Made by a program: the position numbers and the translations under genes | In this document: positions 1 to 33,023 of the stretch, piece after piece | How positions within the stretch are numbered: position 1 is the first letter of the stretch | Layout: each line of letters begins with the position of its first letter | Source of the DNA: Ianthella basta | Lineage: Eukaryota; Porifera; Demospongiae; Verongiida; Ianthellidae | NCBI GenBank assembly: GCA_964019415.1 | Contig: OZ025872.1 | Span: forward strand, 2,226,699-2,290,698 | Direction of reading: 5' to 3' | Length of the DNA stretch: 64,000 nucleotides | The notes under the pieces: generated by a model | Seen by the model: only the letters and a program-made list of their open reading frames with translations | The model's database searches: none | Told to the model about the DNA's origin: nothing

Positions 1-660
1 TCCTCTTCCATCAGCACCAAACACCTCAGAGCTATTGGGGACAACATTGACTTTACCTCCTCCTATTGTTGCTCTTCTAGGAACGTGATGATGAAGTTCT
101 GGAAAGAGCAGTGGAGCCCAACACAAACACACCAATCCCCTCATCCACCCACACAGAGGGGACACACACACAAACACACTCATGTACACTGTTTGAGTAT
201 ACTTTGAATGGTTGTACTTCTGTGGAAGTAAGATGAGTAAATGAGAAATGAAGAAGAATCTCTCTGTCTGTTTATCCTACGAAGGGGGGAGGTTACGTAT
301 GAGGTGTGAGGGACTGAATCAGAGTGCCTGACCACCTCTTGGATGACAGCTGGTGAGAGAAGAGTGTTGTGTCACACCTGTGGACTGATGGGTGCATACA
401 TGACACATATACACATGTATACATGGACACTACACAACACACACACAAAACAGACACATGTAAAGGCACCTCGTGTGGGTACTACACAAAACACACACAC
501 AATATATATACACCTTGCTGGCCATCTCTATCAGTGTGTCTGCCTGGTTGATCAGGTAAATGATTGGTCGGCCGATGCCTGATGCCTTGCAATTAGATAT
601 AATAACTCGAGCGTGGCCATATTTTTCTAAAAAATGTCTGTGGCGCGCAAGTATTTATCA

Positions 661-668
661 TGACGTCA
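661..668 (+). promoter_or_regulatory. CRE-like palindrome TGACGTCA upstream of gene A
   Basis: The 8-bp palindrome matches the consensus for CREB/ATF bZIP factors. It lies about 135 bp upstream of the inferred 5' UTR donor and is kept intact in unit B (34,782-34,789). Function is not shown. Confidence 0.4.
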
Positions 669-1275
669 TTGTCAGCATTGTTGGAATACCGAAGAAGTCA
701 CTCCGTAGTCACCGCGCCTGTTCTTCCTCTGCGGTGTCTGATCCCTGAGTCTTCTGCTCAGACTCAGAGTCTTCAGCAGTGTGGTGTGTAGAGACCAGGT
801 AGGTGCACTACTAATTCATCGGGTGCTTGAGGGATTGCGCGTAACTGTCCACTCGTCTACTGTTCTACCTACTGGGATAGAACGAAAGTAACTCGCGCGT
901 TCGAACAAAGAATGGCGAACCCCTCCTGATAATGTAGCACAGCAAAGGGCAGTTTTTACGATCCCCTACACGCTGAGTTAACTCATTACAAGGATAGCAG
1001 AGAATTTACAGGTATCGACAAGTTAAGTCGCACGAATCGCTACTTCGATGATGTCCTGACGCAGCTAGCTAACTCTTACAGTAAGGGAGGTGTGGCGCTA
1101 AGGACGTCAGTTGAAGCGTTGAATATGTCGAGCAACGTTGCTAAACAATCGAGCGCTGTCGATATTATCCCCTAAGATGAAATATTAAATCGTATGTTGC
1201 CCTCAAATCGACAGGAAGTTAAAAACTGAGTTGATATTAGCTAAACGCTTTGCACACCAGAACTCTGCTGTGTGC

Positions 1276-1306
1276 ACTAGGAATTGTGCTCAGCACAACT
1301 CCTAGT
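1276..1306. repeat. Short inverted repeat (hairpin) in the 5' region, unit A
   Basis: Arms of about 15 bases beginning ACTAGGA and ending TCCTAGT are complementary except at one position. The unit B copy (35,412-35,444) has fully complementary outer arms and a 2-base insertion. It could be structural or a tiny foldback remnant. Confidence 0.5.
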
Positions 1307-1669
1307 ATCACGTACATTTGACTGAACAATAGGAAGTCTCCGGACACGAAGATTTGGAAATGTCCAATGCACTCTGGCATCTAGAAAGTGCACACATCTT
1401 TAATTGCTTCTTTGGTGAATCATGGCCAATGAAATTGGCTTAATCTTCGCTATTGATCAGTATTTCAAATTACTTCCATCAGCCATTTTGGCTGGATTTT
1501 TTAAGTCAAACAAATGAAGTCATCATGCTTTCCCTGTCGTAGCAGGATAGAGGTGATTTCTGTATGATCTGAACTGGCAATGTCTCCTTTCACTTTTTAG
1601 AGAAATATGATTATCTAAGCTTTGTAGTTTTTGTTCATTGTGATGTCACATTTGCCACCCTACTCCAGG

Positions 1670-17671
<16,002 letters not shown>

Positions 17672-17950
17672 TGTGATGACCACCTCATGCAGCTCTAGCT
17701 TGGTCAACTCAAAGTACCACAGGACAATTTTCATTCCATGTGCACATGTCTCTTTGTTTTCTATTATTCCCCAGCTAGCTATTTGTTTTTGTATGTGTTT
17801 GTATTTGTAGACTATGTATTCTTTTCAATTCAACTACCTGCATGTACGCGTGTGTGCACCTATAAAAAATTTCATTTTTCCATTTCATAATTTGGAGCGG
17901 GAATGAGGATAGAACTTGGCGCTCCAAAATGGCCGTACATCGTGCATTGT

Positions 17951-17986
<36 letters not shown>

Positions 17987-17987
<1 letters not shown>

Positions 17988-18192
17988 CCTGACGCTTCTT
18001 CATTTGGAGAAGCACTTCATCACTGAAGAGGAGTGCAGAAGAGTTGGAGAGGCGGGCGCTGGTGGCCATGGTTTGACGAGCTAGCACTGATTGTAGCTAT
18101 GAAGTCACCTGGTGTAGCGCAGCAGGCGCTAGATGCATTGGAGGGGTACGCGAAGGAGGTGTGGTACATCAGGGCTGCTCAGCCAATCAAAG
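17987..18192 (+). pseudogene. Frameshifted CARD-like exon relic between the receptor gene and the CKAP5 fragment
   Basis: The acceptor GTGCAG follows a TG tract. The phase-1 frame gives TLLHLEKHFITEEECRRVG. Similarity then continues in another frame as WFDELALIVAMKSPGVAQ and ALDALEGYAKEV, ending at GTTTGC. The 206-nt length is one short of a multiple of three, so a single-base loss is likely. It resembles the exon starts at 31,143 and 62,335. It is absent from unit B, where this whole segment is deleted. Confidence 0.5.
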
Positions 18193-18695
18193 GTTTGCTT
18201 AAGTACTCTTGTATCTCTGATGTGGTTATAATTAGGATGGGTGAGGGCCTATTGTGTCTTCATCCACTGCTACAGTCATTGTCGTTGATGAACGTACATT
18301 GTTCTAGGTGTAGCATGGACCCAACATCTCTTCCACCCCTATGGCTAGATTAGTCAGGTTTTCGAGAAAAGGGCCGGTTCCAATGCCTCCAGAGTTTAGG
18401 ATTGGCTGCCAAGTGCAGAAGTGGAGGGTGTGTTTTAGAAGTTCTACTTCGACATCTTGATGTTATTATAGTGTCATTAGCACACTAGCACAAACAGTGT
18501 CCTCTCGTGTTCCACTGTACTGCCAGGATTTAGCACACCTTGTCTTGAGGCTGTCAGTATGCCTTAGCACACTAAACTCATCAATCTGTACTTGTGTGTT
18601 TCCAGCACACACTCTTAACCTTTGGCACTAGCAACATGTAGCGATGTTGTGTGTTGGTTGTGAGTGTAGTCTGCATCAACTGCTATCCCACACAG

Positions 18696-18866
18696 CGGTG
18701 GCAAAACTATGCCAAGAGGAGTTGGTGACTGAGGAGGAATTGCAGAGGATGATTGGAGGAGAAGGATACCTGTCTGCCAGAGTGCACCAAACCATCAGAA
18801 GTGGCATCTAGAGCAATTGACATTCTGCACAAGTGTGGTGCCTTGCGGCAGCAAGGAAGTTGAGAG
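18696..18866 (+). pseudogene. CARD-like exon relic with stop
   Basis: The acceptor CACACAG is followed by phase-1 frame LCQEELVTEEELQRMIGGEGYL, with TAG at 18,809-18,811. The 3' part aligns with the intact exons at 31,322 and 62,514 and keeps the TTGAGAG end before GTTGGT. It is a decayed member of the same exon family. Confidence 0.5.
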
Positions 18867-19289
18867 GTTGGTGATGTTGTACAGTGTGAATGCAGTCACA
18901 AACTTGGTGTAACAGCTGAGCCAGTCGGCTCTGCTAGTTAGGTATTTGTCTTGTGGCTTTGTCAAACTTAGAGGTCCCCCCCTAATATCAAGCACTTGCA
19001 GTATCCTCTGTTCCTGTTGCTGGTATAGGGAGACCCTTCCACACAATGTCAGTACTACTTTGAGCAATACACGCTTAAGGCTTCTGCACTACGATAGCTC
19101 AAACTGCAGTTAAAGTAGCAGTAGTAGTATTCCTGTTTGAGTGTGCTTGTTTGCGATATATCACTACCAGAAGGCTGCAAAGAGTGTGCATTAACTGCAG
19201 TCACTATTTGTACTCTACTCTGATTCCTGTGTCCACCTTGTTCCTATATCATCCTGACACCACTGTGTGTTCTCTTTTTAGTTCTACAC

Positions 19290-19440
19290 AACTTCTAGCT
19301 GTGCCAAGAGGAGTTGGTGACTAAGGAGGAGCTTGTTGTCATGGCGGCAGTCAAGGTTCACACTCACTGTCACATTTGAATACCGTTACACTGTCTTGCT
19401 TCTAATGTTGGTGACTAAGGAGGAGCTTGTTGTCATGCTC
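19290..19440 (+). pseudogene. Partial copies of the CARD-like exon start
   Basis: Two short overlapping remnants read LCQEELVTKEELVV near 19,297-19,342 and LVTKEELVV near 19,406-19,437, without a complete exon. They are fragments of the family seen at 18,696. Confidence 0.4.
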
Positions 19441-19521
19441 TTGTATACATATGTACAGTGTGTAGAGGAGTTCAATATATTACATGTGTACAGTTTCCAG
19501 CATCAATGTGTACTACGTTAA

Positions 19522-22112
<2,591 letters not shown>

Positions 22113-22809
22113 GTGTGTGAGGGGAGGGTGAGAGTGAGGGGTGAGGGTGTAGGGGCAGCACTGACAGTGGTTAAGGTATGGGACGGTGATAGCGTGAGGT
22201 GTTACTTGGTTTAAGTAAGAAATTGTTGCTGTAATCATCAATGACTAGTGATTGGTACTGACCTTTATCTGAAGTGCTATGAGCTTTGTGCAAGGCTCAC
22301 CTACCATAATCTGACGCTGTGTGCTTGATATGACCATTTCCTCCACCCCTCACCTCTCCCCTGTCCACACATCTTGTTCCACTCTAGCCTGCCTCTAAGC
22401 AAGCCATCCTGGGACTGTTGGAGAAGCACAAAGCATCCCTCCCTCCTCCAAAGTCAGCTAAAACTAAGGCCACCTCAGCACCAAAGGAGAAGACAGAGAG
22501 TAAAGAGGTTTCAGATTCTCCTCCTGCTAAAGAGACCAAGACTGCCAAGACAGCCAAGGCGGGCACAAAGGCAGTGAGCAAGAAGGGAACATCGAAGAAG
22601 GGCAAAGAAGCAGAAGAAGACTTTGGACCACCACTCACGAAGGGGCCCACCATGCAGCAGAGGCAGAAGGATGAACAGAACTTCAAGGTCAGTTTTGTGT
22701 GGCTGTGTATGTACAAGTGTTTACAAGACTAATGTGAGCAGTTACACATGTTGCAACTACATGTACGTATGTATGTATGCTTTAGACCCATTTTCACTCC
22801 CATTTGTAG

Positions 22810-24414
<1,605 letters not shown>

Positions 24415-27400
24415 GTGAGTCTGTGCTTTCCTTCACCTCCCCTCCTCCCACTCACACCACACACCACTCTTTATTGCTGTCTCCCTCCCCTCCCCTCCCC
24501 TAGCTCCCTCATAAAGATCTCTCCATGCTCGAAGAGCGGATCCGCAGATCAGCCAAGAAGTCTTCTCCTGAGACCAACACCACAATCACCTTACAAGAGA
24601 AGCAGTCCTCTCCCAATGCCAAGGGGGAGGGGGAGAGGGAGAAGGAAGAAGACGACCAACCCCCACCGCAATAGAAGGGCGGAGCCAAGGGTGTGGCATC
24701 CAAACAAAGGTGTGATGTGGATGTTAATGTACTGTAATAAGAGGTATTCTACACTGTGTGGGCCCATGGAAGAAGTACCATTTCCTGGTATAGTATGCTA
24801 CATGTGTGTAGTGGCTTACAATGTTAGCAGCCCTAGTTGTTCACACATCTCCAATACATACATGTACACATCTAGTGTGACAGTGCCTTTACAGATTGCC
24901 CATGTGTACCTCCTACCCGCCCCTTGTCTGTCTGCAGGTTGGCAGTAGACCCTGATGCTACTGTAGCGAAGGAGCCCTCGCCTGTGCCTCCTGCCCCTGC
25001 TGCCGAGGAGCCAGAGCCTGAAGTGGCCCCGCCCCCTACTGCCTCGCCCCCCAAGCGGTCTGCTATCCCTGTCCCAGACGGTCCCCTCAAGATGGACTTC
25101 TCCAAGTATCGCTACCCTGCTGCTCCCGTCCTCAAGTTGGCCAAACTGCCAGCTGTCAAACAGGAGGACCTCTTGGAGGACTATGAGGTCCCACAGTATG
25201 AAACTTCAAAGTTAGTGTGCCTGGTGTTTCTGTGGGTGCGAGTCTGTGTGCGTGTGAGCATATGGCGTGCGTGTGTGCGTGTTGTTTGTGTGTGTGTGTG
25301 TAGGAGGGCTTTGAGGTGCCTCAGTGAGAAAATTCCAAACTAGTTGTGTATCTCTGTGTCTGTGCACTTTAGTGCTGTGTGTGATTCTGTGTATGCTTGC
25401 TTGTGTGTGTATATTTAAGTACACAGTTTCCATCAGTGTGCTCCAGTACTACATGTGTTCTCAGTGTGTCTCTCTCTCCTATCACTCTTGTCTGTCTTCT
25501 CTATAATCACACTGTGGCTGTCTCCCCTTTCCAATGTTTGCAGGTTATTAGCAAACCCCCCTCCCTCGCTCACTTTCTCCCCAAGCCGAATGGCCACCAC
25601 TTCAGCCGCCATCAGCTTCATAGTGTCACAGATTGCCAGCAGTGACGGGCAGGCTTGTATCTCAGCACTTAGACAGGTGGGAAGGAATGCTCAAGGGTAC
25701 TACTGCAAAGCAATAGCCAACTATTCCTGTGTTGGAACCTGTCTCTACTGGTCACTCTGTAATGCAGCCACCTAACTGTAGCACTATTGTACACATCAGC
25801 CGGCTGCCCTGGCTACAACTACCCAACACACACCAAGACTGTACGGTGTACTGTGACTCTGCACTTAAGCCACATACAGTGTGGGTAGGTGTCACCATTG
25901 GGACATATGGGACATACAGTACAGTATGAGTAACTACATACATGTTGTAGTGGCCATCAGTGGCACTGAGTCTGCCAAGTACGAATGTAAAGCAGCTCTT
26001 GTTGTGATGGCATGTTTTATCTTGTTGGGCTGCAGATGGATCAGATTCTGTCCAAGCCAGAGCACACTGCGACAATCAAACTAAATGTGGATCAGGTGGG
26101 CCATTGCCACAGACACCCCCCCCTCCCCCCCACACACACACATGCACACACACAATAGTGCCGATAGTGCTTCCACCCTGCTGATAAATATACCTCACTA
26201 GTTAACAGTACAATTTAAGGAGTATTTCCTAATTTCTTAAGCCTCCTCATTCCTTGTCCCTCTCCCTCCAACTCCTGAGGGCCATCCTAATGCAGATGAG
26301 GATGAACTTCAACACCCAGCTCCAACAGGCTAACTCTCCGGAGAGTCTGAAACAGGTAGGCGCAGGGCAGGACAGGGTGTGGACTGGTGGCTGTGTTTTG
26401 ACTTTCAACTATTCCCTAAGCTCCTCTCCACTCCTTTCACTCTCCCTCTCTAACCCCCTCTCTCTCCTCAGGTGATGTTACTGGGCAAGCGGCTCACAAG
26501 CTGTCTCCTCAACACCTTCAGCCAACCGGAGCTAGCAGCTGCCGCCTCTCAAGACACCTTGGTGGAGACAGAGCGTGATGTGATGACCCTCCTCCAGGAT
26601 GAGAGGATGCTGAGGTTGGAGGATGTGGCTCAACTCAATATGTCCTTCAACTTTCTCATGTTGAAAGTGATTGAGAACGGTGAAAAGAATGCACTGTTTG
26701 GGTAAGTCCGGCTGTCTGTCAGTCTGTCCATCTGTCAGTTTGTGTGTGTGCGTGCCCACGCGCGCGCGCGTGTGCATGTGTGTGTGTGTGTGTGTTCTTG
26801 CATGTTTGTATGGTATCAAGAAAAAAGGAAGTATCGTTAAACTCGTCACAGTGTCTATGTATGCATTCCTCTCCACCCACCCCACACTTCATGTCAGAGT
26901 TCGTATTGGGCACACAGCTGATGCTTTAAGTGATCTGCTTGCTCTCCTCACACTTCCTTCTAGTTCCCTTCTACATGTGATGTTGGAGTCTCTTGGACAG
27001 GACGGCAACCCCTCCAAGCTAACTGAAATGGCCATGAAAGTGAGTACCTGATACATGCACTATGGTGTAATGTTCTGAGGAGTATGGCACCTCTCTGATG
27101 GAGCAATTGGTCAGCAGTTTTGTGTGGATAGTCAACTAATGAGTGTAACACTGGCATCATGGTGTGTAGTAGCTTCAACGGTAGTTGGCTGAAATTTGAT
27201 GCATGCATATATGTTCAGAAATCAGTCGAGCAATGGTCAAGTGTATGTAGTTTAACACTTTTCAGCAGTACCTCTGTGTGAGTGTACTCCCTTGTCCGTC
27301 TCCTCTTTCCTCTCTAGTGCCTCTGGAAGCTGACACGTCAGCTCTCCCAGATCCTTCCTCAAGTCAACGTTGACCAGCTTCTCCTCAATGTGCACCACTT

Positions 27401-27636
27401 CTTCACCGGCTACAACGACCGCACCGCAGAGGGGCGGGTCCAAGATGACACACCCTTTCGCACTGTGAAGACCATTCTCTTCCACCTGGTCACCATCATG
27501 GGGGACAGCGTGAGTCCTTTGGTGCTCAGCTTGCTTAGAGCACTGGATGTTTCTAATTGTGTGCAGTGGGGTTGATTAGTGTTCAGCAGCTTCCCAATCT
27601 GTACCCTTCTGTGCACATGTGCACACATGCTCACTT

Positions 27637-27637
27637 A

Positions 27638-27697
<60 letters not shown>
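27637..27697. repeat. CA microsatellite ending at a splice acceptor, unit A
   Basis: The CA tract itself supplies the CACAG acceptor of the exon at 27,699. The same holds in B (58,886-58,968, exon at 58,970). Confidence 0.92.
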
Positions 27698-27700
<3 letters not shown>

Positions 27701-27859
27701 CCTGGACCACCTGACCATGGTGGAGGACAGCCGACAGAGTGCCATGTACAAGTACCTCTGCAAGACCATTGCCAAGAAGAGGCTGAGTGGAGAGGGTGCA
27801 GCACCACAGACCAAGACCTCACTTAAAGAGGGGGCCAGAGAGGTAAGATGACTAGTGAA

Positions 27860-28032
<173 letters not shown>

Positions 28033-29606
28033 GGAAATGTGTTTGGGTGTGTGTTGTTTTGTGTGTGCTGTGTGTTTGTGTTCATAAGTGTGTGATCGGT
28101 GTGTGTGTGTTGTGTGAACAGTGTGTGTCTAACAAATGGCTGTGACAGCTAGTTTCTGACATCTTGTCTGTCACTTTTGCTTTGTGCTATACATGTCAGA
28201 GTAAATTTGACTGACCTGCCATCAAAGTGTGTGTCTGTGTGTGTGCGTGTATGTACACGTGTCCCTCAGTCTGTGCGTGTGTGTACTTGTATACTTACGT
28301 ATACTCTACATCTGTCCCCGCCCCCTCCCATTAGGGAGCCTCCCGAGTGCAGCCCAAGCGTCCACTTCAGCTGGTGTTGGTGGACATCCCTGATGAGGTG
28401 GCCACACCACTTGCTGATGCACTGGACAAGACGAGGGACCGGTCCCTGGAGACACAGCGAGAGGTGAGGGGGGGGAGGGAGGGGGGAGAAAGGGTAGTAG
28501 ACATGTATGTAGTGTTTGTAGTACAGCGAATTATTCTCTATAGAAAGCTGCTCTGAGACACACTGTACATACAAGTAGTTAGAGGTATGTAGGATCCAGT
28601 ATAACATAATACAAGGAGCAGTGGTTCCAAGATGCTGTGTGGAGTTGTGTTGAGACCATGTGAATATTGTACGTGATTGCTCTGAAGAGGTGTATTGGCC
28701 ACTCCCTCTGCCTCCTCTGCAAAGAGTTTCCAATCGTTTTACTCATTCCCCTCCCTTCCCCCCTCCAGGGATTCAGGGAGCTGTATGCCTTGACTGAGAA
28801 GCACCCCTCCTTTGACTTGCATGCGTTTGTTGCCTCAAACACACTGCCCCACTACCAGAACTGGGTCAAGAGGGGACTGAAGGCGGTGGAGTATGAACGA
28901 CAGTGCTGCAAGGCACAGAACAAGAGTTAGTGTGACAGATCCAGACAGTCCACTCACTAGCAATGTTGGACATTATGTGTATATACACCTAATGTGTGTG
29001 TGTGTCTGTGTGTATAGTGTCATAGTGCTGTTTCACTGACAGCCTCTTCTGGGCCTCTAGTCTTGCTCTGATCTTGTTGCGTATTTTACCTGGTCCAGTA
29101 TTGTGAGGGAAGGGGGTGTCCCTATCCATGTGTGTGCAATGGTATTGGCATTGACTGACACAAAGCTTAAGTGTAGCTGTTTACTGCACTCCTTGGAAAA
29201 GTGTTTCTGTCAATCTGTGCTCCACTTCTTCTCATGTGTGCTTGTATTCTGTTCCTTCCCTGCAGAGCCACTGGCTGAGAAGTTTCAGAATATGCTCTAC
29301 TCTGGTACGTTTGAATGTTCAGGAAAAATCACTCAGTCCTTCCTCTTCACTTATCTCCCCTCTCATCCCTTCCACATGTACACATACTCACCCTTTTATA
29401 GTGTGGCACACTTCCACCTCCACCTCCTATTGACAGCTGAAATTGTCAGCTGCTGTCACACCACTTGACTAAAGAATGAGCCGTTGCTCTTTCCTCTATC
29501 ACAGATGAACTGAAGGCCAGTATGGAGAAGTACAAGGAGGAGAGGAAGCAGCTTGAAATGAGAGGGATGGTACCGACTCGGGTGAGGGAGGGCAGTGGTG
29601 GGAGGG

Positions 29607-29610
<4 letters not shown>

Positions 29611-29638
<28 letters not shown>

Positions 29639-29702
29639 TGTGTATGTGTGTGTGTATGCGCGCCCTTGCGTGTGTGTGTATGCGCGCATGCGTGTGTGTG
29701 TT

Positions 29703-29735
<33 letters not shown>

Positions 29736-29793
29736 GTGTGTGTATGTGTGTGCGTGTGTCTGTGTGTGTGTGTGTTTGTGTGCATGTGTTCTG
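29611..29793. repeat. Interrupted TG tract, CKAP5 intron, unit A
   Basis: TG with GCGC and TATG interruptions. The unit B equivalent (60,840-60,940) is purer. Confidence 0.9.
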
Positions 29794-30709
29794 TTTGTTG
29801 TGATGAACAAGCACACTAAGACATGGGTCCATGGATCATGTTACAATTCATTTTACAGAGCATCCCTGCTGGAACTGATGCCTCCAAGGACAATCCCAGT
29901 GTTGCTCCAGGCAGCAAACCAGCTAAAAAGGTACTGTATTTAAAGTAGCAGCTCCCTGCATGCAAGTGCTGAAGTCATACCACTTCTCATCACCCAACGT
30001 TCCCTCTCTGTACAAATACTCTCCTCAGGCTCGTAAGCCAGCTGTGTGTGTAGTGAGAACTCTACCCCTGCTCCCGCCAACCCTCTCCCCGCTAGCAGCA
30101 CCTCAGGTGGACAGGAAGGACAGGACATGAGCAAGTTCAACCTGGGGAGTCTCGTGCAGCGACTGAACGAACTCAAAGGAACAACTTAAACACCTTCTCT
30201 GCCAGCCCTCACCACTTGCAGTGCACCATGTGTGCACACTTTTGATTATGTAGTAAATTGAACCATATTGTATTGTGTGTCTCGTGTGTATGGTGAGCCC
30301 TTCTAGTTTATGAACATGTCACAGACACTTTCTTTACCACTGGTCCTCTTGTAGCTACATTACTGCATGTCTGTGTGATCACTCTGTGGTGATGTATTTG
30401 ACTGCTGATTTCTCTCGACAGTGATATGTGTAATTATTGTTTGATTGCTAATGACAGGTTCTAAAAGTAGCTATTTTACAGGTTCTAAAAGTAAACGTTG
30501 TCAAGTAAAGACTTTCAATTCTATAATCACTATTATTATAATAAATGCAGCGCCATAATGGTCTTAATTATAAATTATCTTTAATTTCTATCTCTGCGGA
30601 TAGTCCAGACTACCTCATAATGCATGGAACTGCATGTCGTTTGAGCATTAGCTGATATAATGACATTCATTGTCGGCCATCTTTCTGTCTCTCAAGTATG
30701 GGGAACAGT

Positions 30710-30779
30710 AGTCTGGCTTGCTAGACCGTCCCACGTAAACGCGCCGGGCGCTTACGGGACGATCTAGCGGGCCAGACTA
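30710..30779. mobile_element. 70-bp foldback element with 10-bp direct repeats, unit A
   Basis: An imperfect palindrome starts AGTCTGGC and ends GCCAGACTA, with arms of about 30 bp. It is bracketed by the direct repeat GGGGAACAGT at 30,700-30,709 and 30,780-30,789, as expected for a target-site duplication. It is too small to encode a transposase. The identical element at 61,910 shows it predates the unit duplication. Confidence 0.65.
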
Positions 30780-31142
30780 GGGGAACAGTGCCTGTTGTCC
30801 TTGCAATTGCACTGACGGGAATACATCGTGTCTCGCTCCAACAGATATGGTAAGTGCATGAAGTGTACAGAAGGTGTACGCGCTGTGGGTGAGGAGTCGT
30901 GCACACACGTTGGTGACACCGGCCTGAGTGATGTAGCTACGTACGATGCTAAGTTGGGGCATGGGCTTGGAGTTTGTACACAGCTCTTCATTGCACGAGC
31001 ACCTGATAACTCTGTTCATTGAGCAGCCACGCACACCCGGACGTCTTTGAGTAGTTTTGCGCGCGCATTATGTCTTGTCCGTTCTCTATCCACGCGCTGC
31101 GGTTTCTCTATTGAAAGACTCCTTAGTTCCTTGTGCTTGCAG

Positions 31143-31222
31143 TCCTGAGGACTCTTCATTCAGAGAGGCGTGTCGTCACCAGTGAGGAGTGTAGCAGAGT
31201 TGGCGCGGCGGGGCGCTGGTGA
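31143..31222 (+). pseudogene. CARD-like exon start, truncated, unit A
   Basis: The acceptor CTTGCAG is followed by phase-1 frame LRTLHSERRVVTSEECSRVG and a stop at 31,220-31,222. It is similar to the relic at 17,987. Only the first helices of the domain remain. Confidence 0.45.
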
Positions 31223-31321
31223 CTGTGTACCCACACACATTGTAGACCTTTGGTATTAGCATAGCGTGCGAATGTTTTGTGTGCCCTGCAGTCTGTGTAT
31301 CAGTCCTGCTATCTCACACAG

Positions 31322-31516
31322 TGCTGTCAGAGTTGTACCAGGAGAAGTTGGTGACTGAGGATAAATTGAAGATGATGAGAGGAGAAGGAGGGTACCTGGC
31401 TGGTTGGTTGGTCTGTATCCAGTGCACCAAACCACCAGAGGTTGCGACCAGAACAACCGACTTACTGGACAAGGTTGACTACTGTGAATACTTTGATGAA
31501 GCTCACAAGTTGAGAG
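31322..31516 (+). CDS. Orphan CARD-like exon 1, unit A
   Basis: An open 195-nt phase 1-1 exon with acceptor TCACACAG and donor GTTGGT. It encodes about 65 residues with LSELYQEKLVTEDKLKMMRG, CTKPPEVATRTTDLLDKV and EYFDEAHKLRG. The repeating helix pattern L..L....LVTE..L resembles the N-terminal half of death-fold domains. The counterpart in B is also open (62,514-62,708). No convincing start codon or gene context was found; it may belong to a decayed gene or be an unused cassette. Confidence 0.45.
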
Positions 31517-31911
31517 GTTGGTGAGGTAGTCAGACTACACTGTGGTGAACTCTGTACAACAGTCAAGCCCACCCTAACTACAATCCTTTCTAACCATCAT
31601 TCACTGAATTACCATTGCCCATGTTAATGGAAGGACCTTGAATGTACGAGTTGAGTTGAACACATTTGTGCAGTCAAGATGTGTCCATGCTGCCATGACA
31701 AGGGCCAAGTGTGTAGGTGGGGTGTGTTTAGTTGTTCAGACTGTTCATGGTGGACATGGAGGATGTCAACACGTGACCTCTGTCACCTTCTCACTCTCAG
31801 TTTGCTTGTCTCATTGTCAATGTGTATACTGTGTGGAGAAAATGCATAGACAGCACAGTGTATGAAGCAGTGAGTGGTCAAGTGATTTGTAAACATATTC
31901 TCACCCTGCAG

Positions 31912-32091
31912 TATTGAATGAGCTCTTTACTAGGCGTCTTCTAACAGCAGAAGAGTGCCTTGAGGAAGCCAGTCAGGGAAGGCGGGGGTTGGAGCATATT
32001 GTTCAATCACTGTTGACCAAACTTGCAGTGGTATTGCTGGAAGCCTGTAAAGCTCTGGAGAAACATGGCTGCGCTATGAACCACCTGAAGA
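31912..32091 (+). CDS. Orphan CARD-like exon 2, unit A
   Basis: An open 180-nt phase 1-1 exon between CCCTGCAG and GTGAGT. It encodes about 60 residues: LNELFTRRLLTAEECLEEAS, LEHIVQSLLTKLAVVLLEAC and ALEKHGCAMNHLK. The pattern (L..L....LLT.EEC..., then a Leu-rich helix and ...C.ALE..G) is CARD-like. It is open in B as well (63,103-63,282), so it may still be expressed. Confidence 0.45.
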
Positions 32092-32202
32092 GTGAGTTGT
32101 ACTGTAGTAACAACCCACATGCATGAGATGTGTTCAAGTACTGCACTATGACAGTGTGATATGTGACACGTGCGGGGAGAGAGGGGTGATGATGTTTGGT
32201 GC

Positions 32203-32206
32203 ACAC

Positions 32207-32297
<91 letters not shown>

Positions 32298-32298
32298 G
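32203..32298. repeat. CA microsatellite between orphan CARD-like exons, unit A
   Basis: The unit B equivalent is shorter (about 63,393-63,446). Confidence 0.93.
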
Positions 32299-32382
32299 TA
32301 CACACACATACAACACACACACTCACACTCTAGCTTGTTCACCCTGTGTGTATATCAAAATCAATGCTGTTTTCCCATGCAG

Positions 32383-32563
32383 TGCTGACAGAGGTGTACC
32401 AAGAGAAGTTAGCAGTGAAGTGAAGAGGATAGAAGGAGAAGGAGAATACCTGGCTGGCAGATTGGCTAGTATCCAGCACACCAAACCATCAGAGGTTGTA
32501 ACCAGAACACCTGATGTCTGAAGTTTGAATACGTTGGTGAATTTAAAGCTCGCTAATTGAGAG
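32383..32563 (+). pseudogene. Degenerate CARD-like exon, unit A
   Basis: The acceptor ATGCAG is followed by LTEVYQEKLAVK and an immediate TGA. Nucleotide similarity to the exon at 31,322 continues through the CCAGCACACCAAACCATCAG segment to TTGAGAG before GTTGGT. The length of 181 nt breaks frame. The same state occurs in B (63,536-63,716). Confidence 0.5.
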
Positions 32564-33023
32564 GTTGGTGAGATGTTAGTGTGTTTGTTGTTCCAGATAA
32601 TAATCTGTGCCGCTCAGAGGATCTCCACACAACCTGTTCATCTGTCCCTTTCATATGGAGGTTTGGTGCAGTTGTATAGTAAAGACAGTGACCACACTGC
32701 CATGTAGTGTATACAACAATGGTGGAACATTCATGTGTAGGGTCTCTCTAAGATAATTGCTCACCACATTCATGTTGAGGATGGTGGCTGTTAACTGGCA
32801 TTCTTTCTCTTGAGTTTGCATCCTAAAACTTGTATACGTTTGAAACTAATACACCAGGTTTGCTCATGCAGTGGTGACTTTCTGTGTATAGTAATTTCCC
32901 ACTGTCAACCACTTGCGTATATTGTTCACCTACCTTCATTGTGTGTTCTTTTGGTTGCTGCTATCCTCTGTACGAAGTGGCCTGTCTCGGGCTCACTCTG
33001 TGCTTGCAAGTGTCCATTGTTTC

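Larger units (their letters stand above)
1..1669 (+). other. Upstream and 5' untranslated region of the unit A ankyrin-Roc-CARD gene
   Basis: No convincing coding sequence was found. The first 560 bases are low-complexity CA-rich sequence. From about 640 the sequence is well conserved with unit B. A plausible untranslated first exon ends at 798, just before a good donor (GTAGGT at 799). A plausible acceptor lies near 1,600, shortly before the ATG at 1,670. Transcription start and splicing are inferred. Confidence 0.45.

Noticed and set aside
343..748. Short open frames near the window start
   Set aside because: Low-complexity CA-rich sequence; frames are not maintained in unit B.
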